From: Krumholzibacterium sp965370495
Lineage (GTDB): Bacteria; Krumholzibacteriota; Krumholzibacteriia; Krumholzibacteriales; Krumholzibacteriaceae
Reading direction: 5' to 3'
DNA: 16,165 bases
NCBI GenBank assembly: GCA_965370495.1
Contig: CBDUUV010000055.1
Coordinates: 1 to 16,165 of the forward strand
In this document: piece after piece, positions 1 to 6,549 of the stretch
How the letters are laid out: every line of letters starts with the position of its first letter
How positions within the stretch are numbered: the first letter of the stretch is position 1
The notes under the pieces: generated by a model
What the model saw: only the letters and a program-made list of their open reading frames with translations
Databases searched by the model: none
What the model was told of the DNA's origin: nothing
Program-made: the position numbers and the translations under genes

Positions 1-36
1 TTTCTCTCCTGAACACGTATAATAAATTATAAGCTG

Positions 37-60
37 TAATCCTTTCCGTATAAAGGATTA
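37..60. repeat. 9-bp perfect inverted repeat upstream of the serpin gene
   Basis: TAATCCTTT (37-45) and AAAGGATTA (52-60) are exact inverted copies around a 6-base loop, so a hairpin can form on either strand. No T tract follows on either side, so it is not a classical intrinsic terminator. It lies 113 bases ahead of the serpin start, next to an AT-rich palindrome (TATAAT-AA-ATTATA, 18-31). It could be an operator or the 3' end of a transcript entering from outside the window. The repeat is seen directly; any role is inference. Confidence 0.5.
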
Positions 61-172
61 ACCTCCCCCCATGCGCGGAATGCCTTTATACAGAAGGTCT
101 GCGAACAAATTGCTGTATGAGATTACAGATCGCACCATAGAGTTTTAATGTTCATTTGCTGGAGGTACTGAC

Positions 173-1387
173 ATGTTATCAAGATTGCTGGTAAAACTCC
201 TTTTTCTTTTTGTGGTTATTTTTATCAGCGGTTCCCTTTTGGCAGAAGAGACTCCCGCAGGTGATCTATCCAGTCCTCGGAAGAGCATAGCCGATTCATA
301 CAACAGCTTCGGATTTGACCTGTATTCGGCTGAGCTGGAATCACATTCAGGGGAAAATGTTGTCATCTCACCTGCCAGTGTGGCTTTCGCACTTGCCATG
401 ACTTATAACGGTACCGCGGGAAGTACCTGTGAAGGGATGTCAACCACCTTACACCTGCCCGAAATGACCCTCGAAGAAATAAACAATGCAAATCGTAAAT
501 TGCTGATTGCACTCGGGGAAGCGTCCTCCAGCACGGAACTTGTTATCAGTAATTCGATCTGGCTGAAAAAGCATTTTTCCTTTGACAGCGGTTTCATCTC
601 AAGAAACGAAAAATATTTCAACGCAGGCGTTTTTCCTCTCGAATCAGCGCAGTTAATAAACGACTGGGTCAAAATAAATACAATGGGAAAGATCGATCAG
701 ATCATAGACAGCATTTCCTCTGATGACCTGATTTATCTAGTCAACGCAATATTTTTCAAAGGTTCATGGACAAAAAGGTTCGACCCGGCAAGAACCTCTA
801 CAAAGAATTTTCACTTGTCCTGTAACAAATCGGTAAAGATTCCGATGATGATACAAAACGGGAAATACGGTTATCTCGAAGAAGAAGGCCTGCAGGCAAT
901 CCGGCTTCCATACGGCAAGGGCGAATCCAGTATCTATATATTTCTTCCCTCGGAAGATTCAGACTTGCGCGCGTTTCACGAGACCCTTACCGAAGCTTCA
1001 CTGGACAAATGGATCGGCGCATTCGAGTCGAGAAAAGGGTCGATCGAGATACCCAGATTCAAAACGGAGTACAGATCGGAACTCAGAAAATCACTTTCAA
1101 GCCTCGGTATGGAAACAGCTTTCAGCAACTTGGCTGATTTCTCGCGGCTCTGTAATGCAAAGCCGGGTGAGGTGCGTATCGATAAAGTCATCCACAAGAC
1201 GTTCATCGAGATCAACGAAGAAGGGACTGAAGCCGCGGCAGCGACATCTGTCGGGATAGTGTTGACCTCCACGGCATTCGGCCCGAAACCATTCCATATG
1301 ATCGTTGACAGGCCATTTTTCTTTGTGCTGAGGGATGATGATTCAGGGATGATACTCTTTATGGGCTCTGTGACAAACCCGTCCTGA
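173..1387 (+). CDS. Secreted serpin (serine/cysteine protease inhibitor family)
   Basis: A full-length serpin of 404 residues. The N-terminus is a typical Sec signal peptide: charged start, hydrophobic run about 8-20, likely cut after LLA near residue 24. There is no lipobox, so the product should be periplasmic or secreted. Serpin landmarks are in order: the helix-B stretch NVVISPASVAFALAM (62-76), NDWVKINTMGKI (163-174), LVNAIFFKGSWTKRFD (189-204) and the C-terminal signature around VDRPFFF (378-384). The reactive-centre hinge EEGTEAAAAT (349-358) fits the small-residue pattern of inhibitory serpins, so it probably inserts into the beta sheet and traps a protease. Counting from the hinge glycine as P15 puts Thr365 at P1. 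The loop looks about five residues longer on the C-terminal side than in alpha-1-antitrypsin, so P1 could instead be a later residue such as Phe369. GGAGGT (161-166) lies six bases before the ATG. It is transcribed alone and convergently to obg. The target protease is unknown. Confidence 0.95.
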   Translation: MLSRLLVKLLFLFVVIFISGSLLAEETPAGDLSSPRKSIADSYNSFGFDLYSAELESHSGENVVISPASVAFALAMTYNGTAGSTCEGMSTTLHLPEMTLEEINNANRKLLIALGEASSSTELVISNSIWLKKHFSFDSGFISRNEKYFNAGVFPLESAQLINDWVKINTMGKIDQIIDSISSDDLIYLVNAIFFKGSWTKRFDPARTSTKNFHLSCNKSVKIPMMIQNGKYGYLEEEGLQAIRLPYGKGESSIYIFLPSEDSDLRAFHETLTEASLDKWIGAFESRKGSIEIPRFKTEYRSELRKSLSSLGMETAFSNLADFSRLCNAKPGEVRIDKVIHKTFIEINEEGTEAAAATSVGIVLTSTAFGPKPFHMIVDRPFFFVLRDDDSGMILFMGSVTNPS

Positions 1388-1403
1388 AAACAACCCGTTT
1401 TCA
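1385..1403. repeat. 7-bp inverted repeat overlapping the serpin stop codon
   Basis: TGAAAAC (1385-1391) and GTTTTCA (1397-1403) are exact inverted copies around AACCC. The first arm begins with the serpin stop codon. The stem is AT-rich and no T run follows on either strand, so it would be at best a weak hairpin at the 3' end of the serpin transcript. Confidence 0.4.
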
Positions 1404-1415
1404 AAAATCAGCGAA

Positions 1416-1429
1416 CATGATCCATCATG
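1416..1429. repeat. Short inverted repeat between serpin and obg
   Basis: CATGAT (1416-1421) and ATCATG (1424-1429) flank a 2-base centre, forming a near-continuous palindrome in the convergent gap. It is short enough to be chance. I list it because two other inverted repeats lie within 60 bases. Confidence 0.3.
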
Positions 1430-1440
1430 AATGCGATCTG

Positions 1441-1465
1441 CCGGTACAACCATCGGTAGAACCGG
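1441..1465. repeat. Nested inverted repeat between serpin and obg, possible weak bidirectional terminator
   Basis: CCGGT (1441-1445) pairs with ACCGG (1461-1465). Inside this, ACC (1449-1451) pairs with GGT (1455-1457) around ATC. Together they give an interrupted hairpin on both strands, placed where the convergent serpin and obg transcripts should end. There is no T tract, so it is not a standard intrinsic terminator. I saw no better terminator for either gene, so ending here or by Rho are both possible. Confidence 0.35.
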
Positions 1466-1510
1466 TCATGAATCTCCATGGCAAGACAGTTATCCCGGAA
1501 GATTCAATGA

Positions 1511-2563
1511 TCAATCCTTCCCATCTCGCAGTTCGGAAGCAGGGTCGAATACAAATATTTCATCTTCCTGTTCATTGTCAATTTCTTCCAGTACCTTCCT
1601 GAACAATACCCGCATAAGCGCAGGCAACCCGTCTCCGGCAAGAGCTGATATCAAGAAAACATTTTCTTGGTCACCGGGCTTAAAATCGATATTCCTGTCA
1701 TCTTCCGGCAAAAGATCGATTTTGTTCAAAGCAATGTACCTGGGGAGTTCGAGAAGCTTTTCGCTGTACGACTCGAGTTCGTCCATCAACTGTTTGTAAG
1801 CGCTTTCCACCGTAACTTCTCCTGTTGTATCAAGAATGAACAACAGAATCCTGCACCTTTCCACATGCTGCAGAAACTGCAGACCCAACCCCTTTCCCTC
1901 GTGAGCACCCTCGATAAGGCCCGGTATATCGACCATACAGAATGAAGCCAGTTCATCGATCTTCACGATCGCCAGGTTCGGGCTCAGGGTCGAGAATGGA
2001 TAAGCAGCAACGAGAGGGCGGGCATCGCTTACGGATCGCAGGAGAGTCGATTTCCCGGCATTCGGCAACCCTACCAGTCCGACATCGGCTATAAGCTTCA
2101 GAGTAAGCCTGAGCTGTCTTTCTTCGCCCTGTTTTCCGGGAGTAGCTTTCTGAGGAGCCTGGTTCCTGGGAGTCCTGAAGCTATAATTTCCCCTGCCGCC
2201 GGATCCACCGGTCGCAACTACGAGTTTCTCATGATCCTCCATAAGATCTGCCAGCGTCTCCCCTGTATCGACATCCTCCACCAGTGTTCCGGGAGGAACC
2301 TTGATCACAACAGGATCCGCGTTTCTTCCAGTCTTGCGCGAACCCTCACCCTGCATACCCTTTTTTGCCTTATAATGCCTTCGATAACGCAGATCCAGAA
2401 GGGTCCTCATCTGTGGCTCTACAACGATGATAACATCTCCTCCGCGCCCACCGTTTCCACCGTCAGGCCCTCCCCTTGGAATATACTTTTCCCTCCGGAA
2501 ACTTATGCACCCATTACCACCACCACCGGATTTCACGTTTATTTTTACTTTGTCTATGAACAT
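1511..2563 (-). CDS. obg: Obg family GTPase (ObgE/CgtA)
   Basis: A 350-residue Obg GTPase, a conserved ribosome-associated regulator acting in 50S subunit assembly and growth or stress control. The glycine-rich Obg fold covers about 2-157, starting with the standard MFIDKVKI and continuing through GGPDGGNGGRGG (31-42). The GTPase domain follows: P-loop GLPNAGKS (165-172), switch segment YPFSTLSP (188-195), DIPG (212-215), NKID (280-283) and the G5 motif SAL (306-308). After the G domain only a short acidic tail remains, without the extra OCT domain of some Gram-positive versions. The start codon is internal to the oxidase gene upstream (10-base overlap), suggesting translational coupling. A clear Shine-Dalgarno is not obvious at the usual spacing. 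Obg is often found beside rplU-rpmA, but here it is the last gene of the rsmD-coaD-aspC-oxidase run. Confidence 0.98.
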   Translation of the reverse strand: MFIDKVKINVKSGGGGNGCISFRREKYIPRGGPDGGNGGRGGDVIIVVEPQMRTLLDLRYRRHYKAKKGMQGEGSRKTGRNADPVVIKVPPGTLVEDVDTGETLADLMEDHEKLVVATGGSGGRGNYSFRTPRNQAPQKATPGKQGEERQLRLTLKLIADVGLVGLPNAGKSTLLRSVSDARPLVAAYPFSTLSPNLAIVKIDELASFCMVDIPGLIEGAHEGKGLGLQFLQHVERCRILLFILDTTGEVTVESAYKQLMDELESYSEKLLELPRYIALNKIDLLPEDDRNIDFKPGDQENVFLISALAGDGLPALMRVLFRKVLEEIDNEQEDEIFVFDPASELRDGKD

Positions 2564-3927
2564 ATCGCTGAAAAATACTTCCCCGGGTTAAGAAACCCGC
2601 CCGGATCCATTGTTTTTTTAATATTCTTCTGTAATTCAAGTTCCGCCTGTGAAAAAAGCACTTCGAGGTATTTGTTCTTTGTTATTCCTATCCCGTGTTC
2701 ACCGCTCAGGGTCCCACCCATGGCAACCACCCGGGAAAACAGTTTCTCCACAAAGTCCTCTGTACGTTTCATCTCCTCGACGCGCCTGCGGTCTGTCATT
2801 ATGTTCACATGCAGATTCCCATCACCACAATGGCCGAAAACATAACAGTCAAGACCAAGTTCCTTCGCGGATCCATGTATGAACGATACCGCTTCCGAAA
2901 GCCTGCCGAGAGGCAGCGAAATATCTTCGTTTACCTTGGTTATTCCTTTCCTGGCAAGGCTCGGGCTGATCGACCTTCTAAGCTCCCACAGGATTTCACG
3001 TTCTTCATCATTGAGTGCTGTAAGTTTCTTGAGACTTCTTTCACGGCAGAACGAATCGAAGATACCGTATTGGGCTTCTACCTCTGTATCTGAACCATCA
3101 ATCTCGAAAAACAGGTAGCTCATACCTCTATCAAACCCGTTAAGCTCCTTGAACTGCGTTACACATTCCATCGTTTTTGAATCAATAAATTCCATAACAC
3201 TCGGGCAAAACCCTGTCGCCAGAAGTTCTGAAGCTACGTTCATCGCATCTGTATCACTTCCGGCCGGCACCAGAGAAGTCTTGTAGGCTGACGGCAGTGG
3301 TAATATCGAAAGTGTGGCGGAGTAAATTACTCCGAGTGTACCCTCAGCCCCGACAAGAAGCGAAGCAGGGCCTTCCAGGGGAGTCTCCAGCACCTCACCT
3401 GATGTCGTTAGCCATGTAAGTGAACGGACGTATCGCCTGGTTACACCATATTTATACGCTCTTGGGCCCCCGGCGTTTTCTGCTATATTGCCACCGATAG
3501 TCGAGACCTTCAGGCTCGCGGGATCAGGAGGGTAAAACCATCCGCCGGGTTCGAGGAATTCCTGTAACTCTCCGTTCACAACCCCTGCCTCCACTTCGAC
3601 CAGACCGTTTTCCCTGTCGAAATCGAGGATTTTTCTCATCTTCTCTGTAGATATGACTATCCCTCCACCGACAGGGATCGCTCCTCCTGAAAACCCGGTT
3701 CCCGCCCCCCGCATGAAAAAAGGGAGCTGAATATTTGAAGCCTCTCGAACCAACTTGACGAGATCATCCAGGCCACCGGGAAATACGACTCCGAAACATT
3801 CGCCCTTGCGTCCGGTTGCATCGTAATTATATGCATACCTGTAAAAAGCCTCTGTGTTGATCTCGACGTCAGTGACCCTTCTGGCCAGCTCTGTAATTTT
3901 GTCAACCATTCCGATAGACACTTTCAC
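2554..3927 (-). CDS. FAD-linked oxidase, GlcD / D-lactate dehydrogenase type
   Basis: A 457-residue flavoprotein of the FAD-linked oxidase family, whose members oxidise 2-hydroxyacids such as glycolate, D-lactate or D-2-hydroxyglutarate. The FAD-binding domain fills about the first 210 residues: RGAGTGFSGG (73-82), PPDPAS (133-138), GGNIAENAGG (145-154) and GAEGTLG (193-199). The C-terminal FAD-oxidase domain carries the substrate/metal motif GHCGDGNLHVNI (366-377) and GEHGIG (409-414), and ends near NPGK (447-450). No cysteine-rich iron-sulfur domain is fused, and no glcE- or glcF-like partner is adjacent, so the electron acceptor is unknown. The start is uncertain: the longest frame begins at GTG 3927, with an in-frame ATG six codons later at 3909, and neither has a convincing ribosome-binding site. 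It overlaps obg by 10 bases. Substrate cannot be assigned from sequence alone. Confidence 0.92.
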   Translation of the reverse strand: MKVSIGMVDKITELARRVTDVEINTEAFYRYAYNYDATGRKGECFGVVFPGGLDDLVKLVREASNIQLPFFMRGAGTGFSGGAIPVGGGIVISTEKMRKILDFDRENGLVEVEAGVVNGELQEFLEPGGWFYPPDPASLKVSTIGGNIAENAGGPRAYKYGVTRRYVRSLTWLTTSGEVLETPLEGPASLLVGAEGTLGVIYSATLSILPLPSAYKTSLVPAGSDTDAMNVASELLATGFCPSVMEFIDSKTMECVTQFKELNGFDRGMSYLFFEIDGSDTEVEAQYGIFDSFCRERSLKKLTALNDEEREILWELRRSISPSLARKGITKVNEDISLPLGRLSEAVSFIHGSAKELGLDCYVFGHCGDGNLHVNIMTDRRRVEEMKRTEDFVEKLFSRVVAMGGTLSGEHGIGITKNKYLEVLFSQAELELQKNIKKTMDPGGFLNPGKYFSAICS

Positions 3928-3999
3928 AAGGCGAGGGAATCCGTCGCGGTTCGGAAACCGGCCGACAGAATGAGTATTGCACCACCATCCCCCTATTTA

Positions 4000-5190
4000 T
4001 CAGGTATACTTCGCGACAAAGCTTTCAAACCTGTCGAGAGCCAGATTAAGCTGGTCCACGCCAGCCGCAAAGGAGAATCTGATCATATTGTCGCATCCGA
4101 AAGGTCCGCCCGGGATCAGGAGAAGTCCATTTTCTTTTAAAAGTTTTTCACAGAATTCGCCGCTTCCCGACACACCGCATGCTTCGTACAATCCGGAAAC
4201 GTCGGCAAGAAAATAGAAAGCTCCTCCCGGGTCAGGAAATCTTATGCCGGGCACTTTTGACAAGCGTTTTCCAAACATGTTTTTTCTTTTTTCGAATTCA
4301 TCTCTCATCCTGTCACGCTCTTCTCCGCCGTTTTTTACGGCTTCGAGAGCCGCCCACATGGAAATCGCATTCGGGCAACCGGTAGCATGAGCCTGATACG
4401 CACCCATCCTGAATGCGATGTTTTTTTCGGCAAGGGCAAACCCGACACGCCAGCCGGTCATCGCATAACTTTTGGACACTCCAGTGGCCACCACGGTCTG
4501 ATACTTGAGCTCAGGAACAAGTTTGACCGGCGATATATGTTTTGCATCACCATATACCAGAAATTCATATATCTCATCACTGATCAGGGCTATCCCCTCA
4601 TCCAGAAGAAACCTGCCTATAGCCTCCATTTCACCTGGTGTATACACGGTCCCAGCGGGGTTGTTCGGAGAATTCAGCATTAGAGCCCTGGGCTTGTTCT
4701 TGTCAACCTGCGCCTTCAGGTGATCCAGAGTAAGCCTGTAACCTGTTTCTTCGGTTAACTTGATGATCGCAGGCTTTGCGCCAACGAGCTTGATCATCTC
4801 GGGATAACTGACCCAGTAGGGTGTCGTGATCATCACTTCATCACCAGGATCGGTGAGAACGAACAGCGCGTTGAAGATCGAATGCTTCGCCCCATGGGAT
4901 ATAACAACTTCCTTCCAATCATAATCCACACCGAGAAGTTCTGAATATTCCTTTGCCACTGCTTTCCTGAGCTCCACTATTCCTGCCGCGGGAGTGTACC
5001 TTGTCTTGCCTTCCCTGATCGCCCTTATTCCCGCTTCCTTGATTATTTCCGGTGTCTCAAAGTCCGGTTCCCCCGCCGCCAGTCCAACGACATCCTCCCC
5101 AGCTTCCTTGAGCGCATTGGCCTTTGTGTTCAGGCTGAGCGTTATCGATGGTTCAATAAGACTTGCTCTTTTGCTCACAAATCCCGCCAC
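4000..5190 (-). CDS. aspC: Class I aminotransferase, aspartate aminotransferase type
   Basis: A 396-residue PLP-dependent fold-type I aminotransferase that resembles the bacterial AspC group represented by the Thermus enzyme. It probably interconverts aspartate and 2-oxoglutarate with oxaloacetate and glutamate in the cytoplasm. Visible landmarks are LAAGEPDF (37-44), the PLP-stacking segment PYWVSYPE (124-131), SPNNPAG (174-180), SDEIY with Asp205 and Tyr208 (204-208), SKSYAMTGWR with the Schiff-base Lys240 (239-248), and the carboxylate-binding Arg371 in RFSFA. Lys102 in HGAK matches the lysine that helps bind acidic substrates in the Thermus enzyme, which favours aspartate. Prephenate as an extra substrate, known in some relatives, is possible. 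It starts with GTG; AAGGAGG lies seven bases upstream and supports this start. It lies between coaD and the FAD-linked oxidase in the same orientation. Confidence 0.95.
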   Translation of the reverse strand: MAGFVSKRASLIEPSITLSLNTKANALKEAGEDVVGLAAGEPDFETPEIIKEAGIRAIREGKTRYTPAAGIVELRKAVAKEYSELLGVDYDWKEVVISHGAKHSIFNALFVLTDPGDEVMITTPYWVSYPEMIKLVGAKPAIIKLTEETGYRLTLDHLKAQVDKNKPRALMLNSPNNPAGTVYTPGEMEAIGRFLLDEGIALISDEIYEFLVYGDAKHISPVKLVPELKYQTVVATGVSKSYAMTGWRVGFALAEKNIAFRMGAYQAHATGCPNAISMWAALEAVKNGGEERDRMRDEFEKRKNMFGKRLSKVPGIRFPDPGGAFYFLADVSGLYEACGVSGSGEFCEKLLKENGLLLIPGGPFGCDNMIRFSFAAGVDQLNLALDRFESFVAKYT

Positions 5191-5250
5191 TTCGTTTCCT
5201 CCTTCAAAAACACTTTTCCCGCTGAAACGTCTCTTTCCCTTTCAGAACCG

Positions 5251-5733
5251 TCAGGAATTCCACTCTTTTAATTTATTGACGACCACTTGCGGCACGAGGC
5301 ATTTGATATCTCCACCGAGCCTGTATATCTCCTTGACCAGAGAGCTGTGAAGATAGATATACCTTTCATCCGGCATAAGGAATACTGTTTCGAATTCGGG
5401 GTGCAGTTTCCTGTTCATAAGCGCGATCATCAGTTCATACTCAAAATCAGATACGGCCCTCAACCCCCTGATGACAACATCCACCTTGCGTTTTCTAAAT
5501 TCATCGACAAGTAATCCATCAAAAGTAACGACTTCCACTCTTTCCATTCCAGCAAGCGTTTCCCTGACCAGCTGGTGCCGGTGTTTCAGATCCAGCAAAG
5601 GAGATTTATGTACACCCGCAGCAACGGCTACGATCACTTTGTCGAAGATCCGTGATACACGTTTGACCAGATCGACATGGCCATTGGTGATCGGATCGAA
5701 TGTTCCAGGGTAAAGTGCAGTCTTACCTTCCAA
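5251..5733 (-). CDS. coaD: Phosphopantetheine adenylyltransferase
   Basis: A 160-residue CoaD, the normal length, catalysing transfer of AMP from ATP to 4'-phosphopantetheine to give dephospho-CoA, the penultimate step of coenzyme A synthesis. The nucleotidyltransferase motif is GTFDPITNGH (10-19) with His19. Lys43 in HKSPLL, Arg89 in RGLRAVSDFEYE (89-100) and the second nucleotide-binding motif HSSLVKE (129-135) are in place. The residue before SS is His129, where Ser is common. The start is TTG, supported by AAAGGAGGT eight bases upstream. It follows rsmD by 25 bases. The rsmD-coaD pair is widespread in bacteria, which strengthens both calls. Confidence 0.98.
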   Translation of the reverse strand: MEGKTALYPGTFDPITNGHVDLVKRVSRIFDKVIVAVAAGVHKSPLLDLKHRHQLVRETLAGMERVEVVTFDGLLVDEFRKRKVDVVIRGLRAVSDFEYELMIALMNRKLHPEFETVFLMPDERYIYLHSSLVKEIYRLGGDIKCLVPQVVVNKLKEWNS

Positions 5734-5758
5734 GGCCTGATACCTCCTTTATCGGGAA

Positions 5759-6319
5759 TCAATCCTCATCTTTCCTGAACCTCAGATACGTAACAATGGT
5801 CTGCCCGAATTTCCTTGTCCTCAGTTTCTCCATGCTGCCTTCATCCTCGATATCGAACTCCCCATCTGTTTCGACAATAAAAAACCTGCAAACTTCCCTG
5901 TTTGCTTTATTAAGCATTTCGGACAGTTTCTTTCCGAGAGAAGAGATATAAGGAGGGTCAGCAAATATGATATCGTAACTTTCACCCGACCTTATGACTT
6001 TTTCAAGGAATCGAACAGCATCAGCGTTTTTTACTTCCACACAGGAAGGTTCTATCCGGCATCTTTCCAGGTTTGTTCTCAGTGCCTTGAGGGCGGTTTT
6101 GTCCTGCTCGACGAATTTCACCCTGGAGGCTCCCCTGCTGAGAGCTTCAATACCCAGCGATCCGGATCCAGCAAACAAGTCCAGGACTACCGCCTCCTGC
6201 ACCTCCGCATAAAGAGTATCAAAAACAGATCCCTTGACGATCTGGGCTGTGGGCCTGAACTGTATACCCTTACCACCTCTCAGGGCAATCCCTCTGTATT
6301 TTCCGGCAATAACTCTCAC
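5759..6319 (-). CDS. rsmD: 16S rRNA (guanine966-N2)-methyltransferase RsmD
   Basis: A 186-residue SAM-dependent methyltransferase of the RsmD family, which methylates N2 of G966 in 16S rRNA. It begins with the characteristic MRVIAGKYRG, then RPTAQIVKGSVFDTL (22-36). The SAM-binding motif VLDLFAGSGSLGIEAL (45-60) is followed by the acidic EQD (71-73) and the catalytic DPPY (121-124). GTG is the likely start, with AGGAGAT seven bases upstream. It is the first gene of the rsmD-coaD-aspC-oxidase-obg run. The terminator after pilQ lies about 170 bases upstream, so this run needs its own promoter, for which one candidate is listed. Confidence 0.96.
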   Translation of the reverse strand: MRVIAGKYRGIALRGGKGIQFRPTAQIVKGSVFDTLYAEVQEAVVLDLFAGSGSLGIEALSRGASRVKFVEQDKTALKALRTNLERCRIEPSCVEVKNADAVRFLEKVIRSGESYDIIFADPPYISSLGKKLSEMLNKANREVCRFFIVETDGEFDIEDEGSMEKLRTRKFGQTIVTYLRFRKDED

Positions 6320-6382
6320 TCAACCATCTCCTGATAAAAAACCACTGGTTTTGTCACTCTGTTCCGCCAAAAAGGACAATTC

Positions 6383-6411
6383 AGAATATAGAACATATGG
6401 CCCGGTAGCAA
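6383..6411 (-). promoter_or_regulatory. Possible sigma-70-type promoter for the rsmD-obg run
   Basis: Reading the - strand, TTGCTA (6406-6411) and TATTCT (6383-6388) are separated by 17 bases, about 65 bases ahead of the rsmD GTG. Each box matches the consensus only partly. The position between the pilQ terminator and rsmD makes a promoter here likely, but the exact boxes are a guess. Confidence 0.3.
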
Positions 6412-6488
6412 GCGAAAACGAGTCATACGCCAAATAGATATTCACCTGTCACATGGAACCGATCAAGGAATAGTTCTGAGCGGGGGGG

Positions 6489-6525
6489 AAAAAGCCCCCG
6501 GGTGTCAGGGAAAACTCCCGGGGGC
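6489..6525 (-). terminator. Intrinsic terminator of the pilMNOPQ operon
   Basis: On the - strand a perfect 9-bp GC stem, GCCCCCGGG (6517-6525) with CCCGGGGGC (6494-6502), encloses a 14-base loop and runs directly into five T residues (6489-6493). It starts 24 bases past the pilQ stop. This is a textbook Rho-independent terminator and separates the pilus operon from rsmD. Confidence 0.9.
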
Positions 6526-6549
6526 ACGACGGTCGTGGAGGGGGCAAAA

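Noticed and set aside
1408..1479. 23-codon open frame on the - strand downstream of obg (starts MEIHDRF)
   Set aside because: No Shine-Dalgarno sequence, very short, and it lies across the inverted-repeat region.
2231..2845. Long + strand open frame (204 codons) opposite obg and the oxidase gene
   Set aside because: It is antisense to two clearly recognised genes with complete motifs, has no domain I recognise and crosses their junction.
3947..3960. Hairpin CGGTT-CGGA-AACCG between aspC and the oxidase gene as a terminator
   Set aside because: Only 5 bp and no T tract on the - strand; the genes lie 72 bases apart in the same direction and most likely share a transcript.
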